A stretch of 64,000 nucleotides of DNA from Nemertoderma westbladi (taxonomy: Eukaryota > Xenacoelomorpha > Nemertodermatida > Nemertodermatidae), in the NCBI GenBank assembly GCA_032718475.1, contig JAUCBJ010008562.1, forward strand, positions 62,001 through 126,000. Reading direction: 5' to 3'. Below the pieces are notes generated by a model. The model was not told the origin of the DNA, made no database searches, and saw only the letters and a program-made list of their open reading frames with translations. Positions 10,055 to 20,511 of this stretch are shown in pieces. The translations under genes and the position numbers were made by a program. The number at the start of each line of letters is the position of its first letter. Position 1 is the stretch's first letter.

Positions 10055-11569
10055 CTACTGTACCATTATCATTATTACCCCCCCCCCCCCGCCCGTACGG
10101 TCACACCAGTTTTGGGTCTGTCGTGCGGTCCCTGTAAGTGGGGTATTAATAAATGTATCCACGGCCCCTGGCTCCCCTAAAATACTCGAGCCAGTCTCGC
10201 TCTCAGACGCCGCCGCCCGCACCAGTTGCAGCTCGTGCGTGCGTCTAATCCTATGTTCCGCTAGCTCACTTTGGCGTCTCTTTAATTCCTTATGTTCTCG
10301 CTCAGCTTCTACCATTCTCCTCTCACACTCCCGCGCGTCCCGCTCAGCCAACTCTGCTACTCTCCTAGCGCTCTCCCTTCGCCTCGCTTCACGCTCCTTG
10401 CGTTCACTTTCCCGTCTCGCCTCACGCTCCTTGCGTTCCTTTTCCTCTCTCGCCTCACGCTCCGTACACTTTCTTTCCTCTATTTCATCACACTCCCTAA
10501 GGCCTCTCAAAGCCCTTTCAGCCCTCTCTCCAGTTTCTCTAATCAATGTCGCTTCCCTCTCTAGCCGCATTCTCCCCTCCTCTAGCTGTTTATCCATTTC
10601 CCTCTGCCCTTGCTTTATCAGGTCGAGACGGCACGCGGCACCTATCTCCCTCACCAGTCTTTCTTTTACGGAGGATGTAGCAGACTTATCGGTTGTGACG
10701 GATTCCCTCCGCCTTCCCATCCTACTAACTTTCCCCCGCCTCCCGGAACTTCCTCCGACCGACGAGGCCGAATCCTCGGGGTTAACCTCGGATTTGCCCC
10801 CTTCAGGTCCCCTCCAACCCACTAATTTTACTCCCCGGGCATTGACCAAGTATGGCCCTATGTACACTGACACTACGCTAGGTTCCATACTCCCACATTC
10901 CCATAGTTCAAACAGTTCGCTGGCAACCCCTTTTGCTCTCTCCTCGGCCAATTCTCTCTGCCCGAAGCGCATTAGATAATATAAATGTCTGTCCGACTTA
11001 CCTAGTCCTGACTTTAGTTTTACCTCGTCTATTGTTTTCCCCTTCCTGGCCTCCTCTAGTAGTCTCCGGGTCGCGTTGTAGGCCCGTCGAAGTCGATCGG
11101 AGACCCCGACGTCCTCGTCGCCGACCTCTCCTCCGTCTCTCCGGGTTCGACGTCGTACCGTCGGCCCCACCGTCGCCGTTCCGGTGGGCCGACCGTCGCC
11201 CTCGGCCTGTGCCTGGCCAGCGACATCGGTATCGACATCTCCGTCGTCTCTCCGGGTCCGGCGTCGTACCGTCGGCCCCACTGTCGCCGTCTCGGTGGAC
11301 CGGCCGTCTTCCTCGACCTGTGGCTGGCCCGCGACATCGGTACCGACGTCCGTGTCTCGTGTCGACTCGTCTCCGTCTCCCTCCGTCTCGCTCTCTCCTC
11401 CTCTCGGCTCGACCTCAGGTTCCAGGCGGCCCCCCTCATCCTCAGCTGCCGGATGACCCGTTACCGATGGGTCCGGCGTTGTGGGCCTGTAACGCCTGGT
11501 TGCGGCCTCGCGGATCGTTAGTTCTTCGTCCGGGGTCCGCGTCGGTGTCGTCTCACCTGACTGACTCAT
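10055..11569 (-). CDS. gag: BEL/Pao 1 N-terminal Gag region, coiled coil
   Basis: The 504-codon frame starts with ATG at 11569. It opens with an acidic, Thr-rich stretch holding two copies of a 37-residue repeat (11134-11352). A globular-looking middle follows (residues about 160-240), then a long Arg/Glu-rich helix (about 300-460) with EREARRE-type heptads, a likely coiled coil for Gag assembly. The frame ends just after a poly-Gly tract encoded by a C-run. Read in the next frame, the sequence passes smoothly into the Asn-rich start of the following segment, so the stop is probably an indel artefact or mutation in the homopolymer. Function is inferred from its position ahead of a Gag core. 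Confidence 0.6.
   Translation of the reverse strand: MSQSGETTPTRTPDEELTIREAATRRYRPTTPDPSVTGHPAAEDEGGRLEPEVEPRGGESETEGDGDESTRDTDVGTDVAGQPQVEEDGRSTETATVGPTVRRRTRRDDGDVDTDVAGQAQAEGDGRPTGTATVGPTVRRRTRRDGGEVGDEDVGVSDRLRRAYNATRRLLEEARKGKTIDEVKLKSGLGKSDRHLYYLMRFGQRELAEERAKGVASELFELWECGSMEPSVVSVYIGPYLVNARGVKLVGWRGPEGGKSEVNPEDSASSVGGSSGRRGKVSRMGRRRESVTTDKSATSSVKERLVREIGAACRLDLIKQGQREMDKQLEEGRMRLEREATLIRETGERAERALRGLRECDEIEERKCTEREAREEKERKEREARRESERKEREARRRESARRVAELAERDARECERRMVEAEREHKELKRRQSELAEHRIRRTHELQLVRAAASESETGSSILGEPGAVDTFINTPLTGTARQTQNWCDRTGGGGGVIMIMVQ
11134..11352 (-). repeat. 111-bp tandem duplication in coding sequence
   Basis: Two copies begin at CGTCTCTCCGGGT (11134 and 11245). The 111-bp period equals 37 codons, so the duplication keeps frame in the acidic N-terminal part of BEL/Pao 1 Gag. 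Confidence 0.9.
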
Positions 11570-12217
11570 CTTCTTTACCTCTAGATTGGTGGCTGGTAGT
11601 CGCTGTTTATCTAGGGCGGCAGCTGGTTTTAGTTACTGTTACAGTTTAACTAGGGCGGCAGCTCGATTTAGTTACTGTGACGGGATCCAGGAGGGATCCC
11701 GGTTTATCCGGTGTTAGTTCACGCCTCCCCGCCGTGTGTGAAGAGTAAATGAAAATGAGTAAATGAGTTCGCGTCCTTCGTTGTATATAATGATCGGTAT
11801 AAAGATATAGATATAGGTTGTTGTACACGGAAGGCGGGATATGGTAACTAAAGTCCCGGTCCTTCCCTAGCTAAACTATCTAACCTAAACTAGCACCAAT
11901 ACTGCACTGAGATAACTGAACTGATATGATTACTGCCAAGTGGCTATATTGCACGGTTGGCCTTGTTACTCTACCTAATCGATGCCTTTCCCCCCTCTGA
12001 TTGGTTGATACCCTTGTTGGCGCCCTTTGGAGTGTTCCCGTTCACTCCACCTGTTCTCTCTGGGTTAGGGGTTTGGCCCCTGACCCTCACTGTGTGCTTC
12101 TCCTTCCCATTCTTATTGGGGTGGCACGAGTTGGTTGATTACCCAATCTCGTGGCCCCCAATATTGCTTATCGGCTTAACTTTATGGGGTGTTAGCGGGA
12201 TTGAATAAGCTAACATT
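11570..12217. other. Leader region upstream of BEL/Pao 1
   Basis: No gene is supported. A 29-bp sequence starting CTAGGGCGGCAGCT is present twice (11611-11639 and 11650-11678), followed by a GGGATCC-AGGA-GGGATCCC near-palindrome at about 11683-11701. Its position directly before the Gag start suggests the element's untranslated leader. I could not find a matching LTR downstream. Confidence 0.35.
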
Positions 12218-12643
12218 TTACATACTAGTTATAAATGCAGAGTTCAATGAGTCAGTATGTCGGTAGGTGCCGAGATAATAGATTTACGTTCATGTAATCA
12301 AAGCCATCAGATGTTTAGGCCAAAGTCTGAAACTTCCAAAACAGAAGCACAGAAGAATTCTAAGCCGGTTCTCTGGCTCAGAAAGGTAAACAAAGACCGT
12401 AATGCATTGCGCGGTTTTCTGTAGGCCTCTGTCAGAAATAAAGTGAAAATCGCTCTGATTGGCTGAGCAGAACAAAGAGATTCCACGTCTACAGGAAACC
12501 AGCTGACAGATTTCGTCATCTAAGCTCCAATCCTTTAGAGTATTATGCGCATTGCGGCAAAAATGACTTGTTATGTCCGCTAAAGCACCTACACCGTGCA
12601 TTGCGGGGAAAAATGACTTGTTATGTCCGCAAAAGCTTTTACA
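12218..12643. repeat. 426-bp dispersed repeat, copy A
   Basis: This is almost the same as 34008-34433: same length, about ten base differences by eye, with abrupt loss of similarity at both ends. Both copies start TTACATACTAG and end AAAAGCTTTTACA. The last 100 bp hold an internal duplication of a block with AAAATGACTTGTTATGTCCGC. It also contains GATTGGCTGA (inverted CCAAT-like) and a TTATAAATGC motif. No terminal inverted repeat or target duplication is evident. Short ORFs inside are not supported as coding. Confidence 0.85.
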
Positions 12644-12721
12644 CCGCTCCCAGAAAATGGGATTTGAGTCTATTAAAATATAAAAATAACAGTTTCTAAA
12701 ATATAAAAATACTCTAAACGA

Positions 12722-14921
12722 TTAGTCCTTCTTACGTGAACGGCGTTTACGAAGTTTTTTGAGGCTAGCAAGAGTCCTTTTCTCTTTGGGGCGAGCCACT
12801 TTACTAGGAGGGCTATAACTCCTGGGTGAGGGGTGCAATACGATTGCATTGGAAGGTTTAGGGTTACGGTCCGTGTATCCGCCGGTCGAGGTACCCGATT
12901 GATCGATATCAACCTCAGTGGAACGAGGTCGAATAACCTTGAGAGCGCGTTTCAAGACAGCAGCCCTTACTGGTCCCTGACGTGTCGTTTGCACGAGAGC
13001 GGTAGGTGGACCGTGAGTAGTGAGAAATTTCCTCGGTTTGATGGTTCTTTCTAACTCGCGTTCTCGGGCTCTATATTCATAGGGTCGTCTATGAACTTCT
13101 TGTAGTTCAAGTTGCGAGTTTATGAACAAGTCACCGCGGGATTTATCAATGGTAGAAACTTTAAACTGTATGTAGAATCTTCTGGTTTCACCATATAATA
13201 TTGAGTTAAATTGACATAATAAGGGTGGTCTTTGATTCCATAAAATGAGTTCGGTAAAGGTCTAGCGTGTAGGTTGACCTCGTGTACCATACGACGGACA
13301 AGATCCGCTCGATTGTCCGGAGGTTCAACGAGTATACCATCGACACGAGCGGCTTCGATTGGCGGACGTTGTAACATAGGAGCATCAGCGATAAGATCTC
13401 GAGATCTTAACGCTCGAGAGTTTGTCTCCGAAATGGGGAACCATCGAGGGATGAATGATGGTTTTGGAATAGAGATCAGTCATAAGGATTTGAGCTTCTG
13501 GTTGGGCTAAAGCTGCTTCTTCTCTCTCATCCATTTCGATGTGCTTCTCCTCGAGCTGATTTTCCTCCGCTTGTCGTTGGAAGCGTTCGTCCAAAAACTC
13601 TTGCAGAGAATAGGTTCGTCCAAGTTCGAGGTCTTCCTCGAGGTTCTGGATTTCTCGATCGAACTGGGGTAAGGCCAATTCCTTTACTGCTTGGACTTGT
13701 TGCTGCAATTTACGTTTATCTAAACAATCGTAAGTTCCTTTTCCGATCTTTTGCCGAATAGCGTCTAACGCGTTTCGTACAACGCTCTCCTCCACCTCAG
13801 TGACGGGTTGTATCGGGGTTAAACCAGGACGATTATATGGGTTGAACGGCGATATTAAATGTCCGTGTCCCAATCCGGCTAGGTAGGATGGGCGAATATC
13901 TAGAGAGCCCACTACCGGAGTGCCTCCGATTAATTTTTCGGGTAACACTAGATCTTTGAACAGTGAGTACAGTTCGGGAGGATCCGTAATACTATTAGGA
14001 TCAAGAGTCTGAGGTCTCACTAGAGAATGAGGAGGTCTGACCGAGTATTCCGGAACTCTGATCATAGGTTTATTTAAGGATCGATTGAGTCGAGCGAGCA
14101 TAGGTGACACATCGAACAAGTTTCGCTCGAAACTCCCGTAAGTATAGCGAGTAAAACTGTGTTTAGCGCAACGTCTCCACGGATGTTTATGTCTTTCCGT
14201 TTGTTGGTTGGGTCTAGGGCATTCATCGCAATAATACCAAAGACGCACTTCTTGTAGGGGAAACGCGGGTGATCTTTCTCCAGTTTTACAATATTACTCC
14301 ATCTGTTCGAAGCTATCCGGTACAACAGGTAGCGGTCGATCGGCGGTAAGATACATCATAGTAAAATAGAGTCGTTTGAGTTCTTATCATAGGGTCAGGA
14401 AGTATACCTTGCATAGGGAAGGAATGTATACCTTGAGGATATCGAGTTTCTAGGTTTTGTTGACTGGCTACATTGAGATATGTTTCTCTCAAGAATTCCA
14501 AATAGTCGTTGAAGTCACTACGTTTATCCGGCTCTTCAACGTCTTCTCTTTCGAGTTGGTTTCGAATATAATTTTTGTGTTTGATTCTCAGTTTATCGTT
14601 CCGACTCCGCTGGGTATGATATTTAAAAAGGATCATTTCCCTTTCGGTGTTTACATCGTCCGTATCGTGTAAATCGATAGGATGGCCAGTAGTTAAGAAG
14701 TCCATATACGTACCATTACGATGCGTTTAGCGAGCGGTGAATTTTCTATAGTCCAATTCACGCGTGAGCTGTTCCTTTGACATTGGCGGTTCGATATAAC
14801 GGCCATCGTCCTCCGTAGTGGGTTGACTAGCGTCGCCGCGTATTAAACTATCAACAAACGCTTGCAATGGTAGGGTATATCGCTCCCTGATACCAAGATC
14901 ATCTTCTATCAACTCAGTCAT
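12722..14921 (-). pseudogene. Gag-like zinc-binding protein, decayed
   Basis: Five minus-strand frames abut or overlap in order: 14727-14921, 14313-14705, 13385-14248, 13120-13377 and 12722-13129. Reading in alternate frames continues protein-like sequence across at least the breaks near 14330, 13420 and 13160, so one gene of roughly 700 codons has been broken by frameshifts. The middle contains CDECP...H...C, a possible zinc finger, then a Pro-rich segment and a Glu-rich helical stretch. The last 100 codons are strongly basic, with a Lys/Arg tail suited to nucleic-acid binding. I do not recognise the family. The overall plan resembles a Gag protein, and no RT follows. Confidence 0.5.
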
Positions 14922-16560
14922 AGCTGCTATATGAGTTTATCGATATTATAATTAATTATAATTAGGCTAGCGGTCGTCGAGGCCTCCCCCTCAATGCCCC
15001 CGGACAGCACAAGCTCCTCAGCGCTGATGTACTGTCGCCGCTGTGTCTCTCGCCAATGTAGTAGCTACACAACGACAACAATAACCAGCGCGAGTCACTC
15101 CACTGTCCGTCCCAAGGGCTCAGAATTACTTCAGGTTCTTGCTACAGAGGTAGGGTAACTTTCACAACTGCGACTCGCTACTGTAAACACACTTTAGTAG
15201 TAACATTCACCTATAAACGCACAAATTCCACACAACTGTCACAAATTGTACACATTCGGGTCATTTGTCCATTAGTCAAGTGCCTTCCAGAATGCCACGT
15301 TATTATTATGTATCCCTGGATACTAGCAGTGTGTTATTTATTCCGTATGCTATTCAATGGGGCAAGCTTTCTATTGTTCTTTAGACTCGCTTCTAATTCT
15401 AGCGTGGTTGTTGCTATGGTGACATTATGGAAAGCTAGCAGTAGAATTAGGGTAATTCTCATGCATACAGATCTGGAATGCTATTTAATAGTAATTCTTT
15501 AATTGTCAATATTCCCCTTTATACATGATTTTATGAATTTTATCGGCTATTGACTATATGTTAGAGATTCTCGCACACTAATATACTTAATAGGGTGAAT
15601 CTCCGCTCCCATGATCTATTAATTAATGGAATTTTGGGAATGTTATAAATTGTATAAAATGACAATTTTTCAAATTCATGAGAGGATATGAATTTAAAAT
15701 TTATTCCCGTAAATTTTATTATTAATATTAAAATGGGCACAATTTTATTCCAGAGCATGTCTGGGGACTAGGATCCTTAATTCTAGGAACTTTGTCTTTT
15801 TAAGATAATTGGTAAGTGCTACGATATCTTAATTGACTAGAATTTTAAAGGATCTGAATTTTAACAGATTTTGGATTTCTAGATTTTCTTAGTTTACAAA
15901 CTCCTTAGAGTTTATTTGTATGCATTTACTCTATTATAACATTTGTTTTAATAGATTTTTATAAATATTAAATATTTAATATTTAAGATGGGCACCGATT
16001 TATTCCAGAACTTGTCCGGGGACGTTAACCACTGATTCTAGAATTTTGTCTTTCAAGTATATCGGTGGGTGCCGCGATATATTAATCGACTAGAATTACA
16101 GATGGTCAAAGGGTTTAACAGATTTATTTTGCGTTTCACGCTACTGTTAAAGGGACATCACGCTACTATATGTATTATTTAATATACGGTATGAGAGCAA
16201 TATTGCAAGGAGCAATGTCAGTGAGAAGAGGCAAGTCGTTTCCAAGGTCTACCCAGAGCTTGGTTTAGCCGAGACACGAGGATCTGAACTTTGCATTCCT
16301 AATACTCTACTTACCAATAATACTTGAGTATAGTAGGAGCTTTATTGTACTTTAATAAGTACGGATATTTCATCTTACTGTAGTCACGCATTTATAATAT
16401 GATACGGACAGTAAGGAAAAAGAAAAAGAATTATTTCTCACCGTTACACTAAATATATAATGTTAAGTAATTAAGTAATAAACACGAGTATATATATTGC
16501 ACTAATCTACTAAATAATCGCTAAAATAACATTTTACTAAATAAAATTAAAGATAACGAT
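14922..16560. other. Intergenic, AT-rich, no gene
   Basis: The first 130 bp (14950-15080) are more GC-rich and precede the Gag-like gene, so they could hold its promoter. No TATA box is clear. The remainder is AT-rich and contains the direct repeat listed separately at 15731-16125. No coding frame is convincing. Confidence 0.4.
15731..16125. repeat. Imperfect tandem duplication, 255-bp offset
   Basis: A block beginning ATGGGCAC and holding TTATTCCAGA, GGGGAC, TTCTAGRA, TTTGTCTTT and ACTAGAATT occurs at about 15731-15880 and again at 15986-16125. The copies are clearly diverged. It may be a remnant of an LTR pair or satellite. Confidence 0.65.
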
Positions 16561-16561
16561 T

Positions 16562-17850
16562 ATAATAACGGATCCCAGACTCTCATCTCGGACGAGGGAG
16601 TGCAGCAGGGGGACTCGGACGGACCGCCCCTCTTCGGTGATACCGTAAACCCCGTCGTCCAGGCTAGGCGGTCCAGCTTTAATGTCTGGTACCTTGATGA
16701 CGGTAACTTGGCGGATGACTACCATGTGGTTCTGCAGGACTTGCGGGAAGTGATTGTTGAGGGGGGGGAAGTGCGGGTTGAGGATAAACCCTGGGAAGAG
16801 TGAACTTTTCTTCCTAGGGCCGGAGACAGAGGAATCTCGCGCGTGTATCCAGTTGGAGTTCAACTCAGTCTGCCCTGGTATCAAGTACCCACCCCTTGAA
16901 CAGCTGTCAATTCTGGGTGCCCCCATTGGTGATGCCGCTATAGCATCCTGCCTCGCATCAAAGATAGGGGACCTCTCGACCCTAGCCTGCCGCATACCTC
17001 TACTAGATGCCCACCACGGCTTCTTCCTCCTAAAGAATTCATTTGCCATACCTCGGCTAACCTATTTCCTCCGGACAGCGCCGTGCTTCCTATTCCCTGA
17101 ATTACTTAAGAACTACGACGATATCCTCCGAAGTACCCTGCAGGAAGTTGCTAACACTAATATCAGCGACCCAGCCTGGGACCAGGCCTGCCTCCCCACA
17201 CGGGTGGGCGGTCTCGGACTGAGTTCGGCAGTGCAGCTCGCACCATCCGCCTTACTGGCTTCCGCGGCTGCCCGTTCTGCTCTGTCCGACCGCCTGCTCC
17301 ACTCAGTGGGGGTGGTGAGCCCAACCAACGAGTTGGCCTGGGAGTTCTGGATATACTCCCTCCCTTCGGACGCTACTCTACCCTCTATGACTGCTCAGAG
17401 TGCGTGGGTGGCCCCAGTCCACTCGGCTAACCTCGCAGCGCTGCATCTAGTTGCATCCCCAGTCGACCTTGCTAGGTTAATTTCCCTGGACCACCCAGTT
17501 GCCGGATGCTGGCTCAGTGCTCTACCCATCTCGTCGTTGGGACTGAAGCTGGTTGACAGCCAGTTCCGCATCGCCGTTGCCATGCTTGAATGTTGCGTTG
17601 CTGGGATGTAAGGTAGGCCAGCTTCCTCCAGGAAGTCGGGGCGTGTCTTCATGCTCAGACCCATGAGCAACGGTCGCACCAGTTTTTGCTGCAATGCTTG
17701 GCGGTGGCAATTCTCATGGGAAACGCGGCGTCGGTGGTGGGAACCGTGGACACACCCTTCCACTACATCGGACTGTTTGATGGGGTTGAGGGGTGATGGT
17801 GACTGTAACACAAGCGCCTGGCACAGCACCGCGTCAGGAAAAACAACTTA
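16562..17850 (+). pseudogene. Non-LTR retrotransposon RT, 5'-truncated fragment
   Basis: The sequence begins abruptly in mid-domain. Frame 16570-16803 contains a GVQQGD motif (RT motif B region) and a YLDDG catalytic box. The frame then shifts at a run of eight G (about 16761-16768), and 16754-17611 carries the RT thumb and C-terminal domain, with motifs such as LGAPIGD and GGLGLSSA. After the stop at 17609-17611, a third frame (about 17635-17817) continues protein-like sequence. All catalytic motifs before motif B are missing. GVQQGD with YLDD is seen in LINE-type elements of many invertebrates; I do not assign a clade. It cannot encode an active enzyme. Confidence 0.75.
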
Positions 17851-18156
17851 TTAACACTCGCAATTGAATAATCTAAATTTAAATTTTCCACTCTATAATC
17901 CAATTGATTTTTCTCATGATTCTCTGTCAATATGCAAATATTCAAATTGAAGCTCATGTTGATTGTGTTTTATACATATACATATATCTATACATTATTT
18001 ATTTGTGCAATGTTCTAAATTTTACTCTTTATTGATTGATTTATTAATATAGAATAAATAAAATACATTATAATAAAATTACATAATAATACATACATAA
18101 ATATAAAAATAATAAAATTATAAAATAATGTAGTCACACACCCACTCCGTACGTTG
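17851..18156. other. AT-rich spacer
   Basis: Very AT-rich sequence of about 300 bp lies between the LINE fragment and the 3' end of BEL/Pao 2. It shows no LTR match to the region upstream of that element, so the 3' LTR expected here was not found. Confidence 0.4.
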
Positions 18157-19158
18157 TTACGTTGGGGAGTCCCTAGATGTTTGTTGGATTAGGGAAGTGG
18201 TCGTGGGAAGAGTATCTTGCCTTCCATAGTTTCCGGATAGCTCTCTGTCTCGTTCCTGTAAACATAAACGACCAATTGGGTGATTGAGCTGCTGTGTTTT
18301 GAATACAATTCCAGGTTTCTTAAAGTTACGTCGCATGACGACGAGTTCTACCGATCGCACTAAACCATCATCGGATATATGAGTCTCGATGATACGACCT
18401 GTGTGCCACCGCTTACTTGGAAGATCTGATTCCACAATAAGGACCATGTCTCCGGCGCTGACGTTTTCTTGCTGCGCAAACCACTTGGTTCGAAGTTGTA
18501 GCGTAGGCAGATAATGTTTTTCGAAATGGTCAGCGAAACGACGGGATAATAACTGCATAAGTTGCCAAGTTTGTCGGCAGTATTCGTCTCCGTCCGTGAT
18601 TTCCGATTGTGGGAGCATGGCTACAGGTTTCTTCAGTAGGAAATGCGCGGGTGTTAGCGCTTCTAGGGAGTCGGGACTCGATGAGACTGGCATAAGCGGT
18701 CTCTCGTTAAGATAGGCGGCGATTTCTTCCATTAACGTCCGCAAAAGTTCGTCGGTGAGATACGCGCGGCAAGGCACTATAAAGTGAAATGCGGTCTTCA
18801 CGCTCCTTATTAATCTCTCCCAACTTCCTCCCCACCAAGGGGCGTCGGCGGCGTTGAAGGTCCAGCTAGATGCTGTTACCCTTAGCTGATCGTCCACCTG
18901 TCTTTGGTTCCAATCTTTAACGTAAGCCTTGATCTCATTATTGGCGCCAATGAAGTTCGTTCCCTTATCAGATCTCATCGTGTTGCTAGTTCCAAAGCGA
19001 GCGATCTGTCGGTGTAAACTCAGTATGAAGCTGTTGGTAGATAGATCGTTCACCATATCTAGATGGATCGCTCTACAAGTCATACAGACAAAGATGACAC
19101 ACCATTGCTTGACTATAGTCCTAGCACGATATACTTCAATAGGGCCAAATAAATCCAC
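18157..19158 (-). CDS. pol: BEL/Pao 2 integrase core and C-terminal domain
   Basis: The DDE catalytic triad is visible: Asp in the opening DLFGP, Asp in RSDKGTNF, and Glu in GGSWERLIRSVK. A DUF5641-like C-terminal domain follows (GDMVLIVESDLPSKRWHTGRI), typical of BEL/Pao integrases. The frame starts inside the protein (GTG at 19158) and ends in a normal-looking tail. The enzyme would insert the DNA copy into the host genome. No further gene follows. Confidence 0.92.
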   Translation of the reverse strand: MDLFGPIEVYRARTIVKQWCVIFVCMTCRAIHLDMVNDLSTNSFILSLHRQIARFGTSNTMRSDKGTNFIGANNEIKAYVKDWNQRQVDDQLRVTASSWTFNAADAPWWGGSWERLIRSVKTAFHFIVPCRAYLTDELLRTLMEEIAAYLNERPLMPVSSSPDSLEALTPAHFLLKKPVAMLPQSEITDGDEYCRQTWQLMQLLSRRFADHFEKHYLPTLQLRTKWFAQQENVSAGDMVLIVESDLPSKRWHTGRIIETHISDDGLVRSVELVVMRRNFKKPGIVFKTQQLNHPIGRLCLQERDRELSGNYGRQDTLPTTTSLIQQTSRDSPT

Positions 19159-19335
19159 ACCAGTATTAGTAAAGGGTGGTTCATAGAAGCTTACTCGTTC
19201 CCTAGGTAATTCTGCCTCTCGCTGTGTTAAAGGCCTACTGAATGCTTTCCTACAGGGTATACAGTTCCTAAGAACTTGGTTCAGAGCTCTACGGGGTTTA
19301 TGGAAATAATAGCGAGTTCGAATTTCGCTAAGAAC

Positions 19336-20511
19336 TCATTCTCTACCAGCATGGTAAAGCCTACTGTGAACATCTACAATCATCTTGATTTGTATTTCAA
19401 GATTTCTAATGAGTATGGGAAATTTAGTGTCAAAGGATAATGGAGCATTAGTTAGTCTCCCTCCAACACGTATTAACCCATCTATCATTGTGCTAGAGAA
19501 ACGATCCCTTAAGCGCATCTGTGGATTTCTCAACAACAGGAAATACTTATCGGAATCTTCATAGCATTGCAGGAGTCTCAGTATCTGCTTATTGGTTTCT
19601 TCATGCTCTTGATAACTGATCTTCTCCGTCAGAAACCTATCCGACACTTTGTATTTGGGAAGATCTTTAATAGCATGGACCTGCTCGGATGTCAGTGGAG
19701 CGGTATCACTAGCGATCTTCGTCCTGGAGTAGTGATGATGGAAGCATCGCTTCAAATACACGACGGCCTTACAAAGCCGATTCCAGGAGCTATAGTGATT
19801 TATCGCTCTCTGCAGGAGAGGTGAGAGTCCCTGCGAGACGTCTGGTGTTCCAGATTTCCAGTCTCTTTCTCTGATGTCTACAACAGATTTATTTGTGGTG
19901 GGGGAGTTTAGATCCACAGCGTCGTCCCCGGAGATGTGTAGTACAGACAGATCTATCACGGGTTTAAATAACTTTGATTTACTCGTCCGGGTTTTAGGTT
20001 TGACTTTCTCCGCTCCCTTGGCTTGTCTAATCTCAGCCGTGGTGAGATGAGGAGGCCATTCATCCTCTTCTTTACTTAGGAAGTCGGGTCCACCTAACCA
20101 GTCTGGAGTATCTATCAGTTCTTGAGGAGTTGCTCCTCTGGAGGCGATGTCGGCTGGATTAATCGTCCCAGGGCAATGTCTCCATTGATCTACATTAGAG
20201 CGACTAAGTATAATGGCTACTCTGTTGGTAACGAAGACGCTGAACTGACAGACTTCATTGGTTATATACTCCAAAACGAGTAAAGCATCAGTCCAATAGA
20301 CAGTTTTCTCCAGTGGATAGTCGATCTGTTCTGTTACATTCCGGCCGATGGCTGTAGCGTATAGAGCCGCCTTTAACTCCGCTCGAGGAACTCGTAGTTT
20401 GTTGTTTATCAAGGCCTTAGAGGTGACCAAGGCAACTTTGATTCCATCCGGAGTTTCAACCCTCAGGTAGGCTACTATACCTATTCCCATATCGCTGGCG
20501 TCTCCAAACAC
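19336..20511 (-). CDS. pol: BEL/Pao 2 RNase H and H2C2 region
   Basis: The RNase H active site is visible as Asp4 (FGDAS), Glu45 (PRAELKA), Asp75 (YWTDA) and Asp121 (NPADIASRG). The rest carries DWLGGPDFL and a region leading to the first His of the H2C2 zinc-binding domain (SRLYHAG). A TGA at the 3' end interrupts this domain; the remaining sequence (19159-19335) reads on in the same frame to the integrase core. RNase H removes the RNA strand during reverse transcription. Confidence 0.9.
   Translation of the reverse strand: MFGDASDMGIGIVAYLRVETPDGIKVALVTSKALINNKLRVPRAELKAALYATAIGRNVTEQIDYPLEKTVYWTDALLVLEYITNEVCQFSVFVTNRVAIILSRSNVDQWRHCPGTINPADIASRGATPQELIDTPDWLGGPDFLSKEEDEWPPHLTTAEIRQAKGAEKVKPKTRTSKSKLFKPVIDLSVLHISGDDAVDLNSPTTNKSVVDIRERDWKSGTPDVSQGLSPLLQRAINHYSSWNRLCKAVVYLKRCFHHHYSRTKIASDTAPLTSEQVHAIKDLPKYKVSDRFLTEKISYQEHEETNKQILRLLQCYEDSDKYFLLLRNPQMRLRDRFSSTMIDGLIRVGGRLTNAPLSFDTKFPILIRNLEIQIKMIVDVHSRLYHAGRE

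Larger units (their letters stand above)
5553..11569 (-). mobile_element. BEL/Pao retrotransposon 1, Gag-protease only
   Basis: Four minus-strand reading frames together form one long Gag-protease region: a charged coiled-coil part, an Asn-rich and repeat part, a DUF1759-like Gag core, then CCHC fingers and a DUF1758-like aspartic protease. The frames change at or near poly-C runs (10077-10090 and about 8258-8272) and near 7830. I found no RT, RNase H or integrase motif down to 5553, and no matching LTR pair. It is therefore an incomplete copy. About 2000 codons ahead of any RT is long for BEL/Pao. Confidence 0.8.

Noticed and set aside
10011-10979. Plus-strand frame of 322 codons
   Set aside because: Antisense to the Arg/Glu coiled coil, which yields a Ser/Leu-rich shadow.
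10933-11649. Plus-strand Arg/Pro-rich frame of 238 codons
   Set aside because: Antisense to the acidic Gag N-terminus and its 111-bp repeat. No motif.
17850-18156. 3' LTR of BEL/Pao 2
   Set aside because: No matching sequence upstream of 27418 could be found by eye, and the stretch is simple AT-rich DNA.
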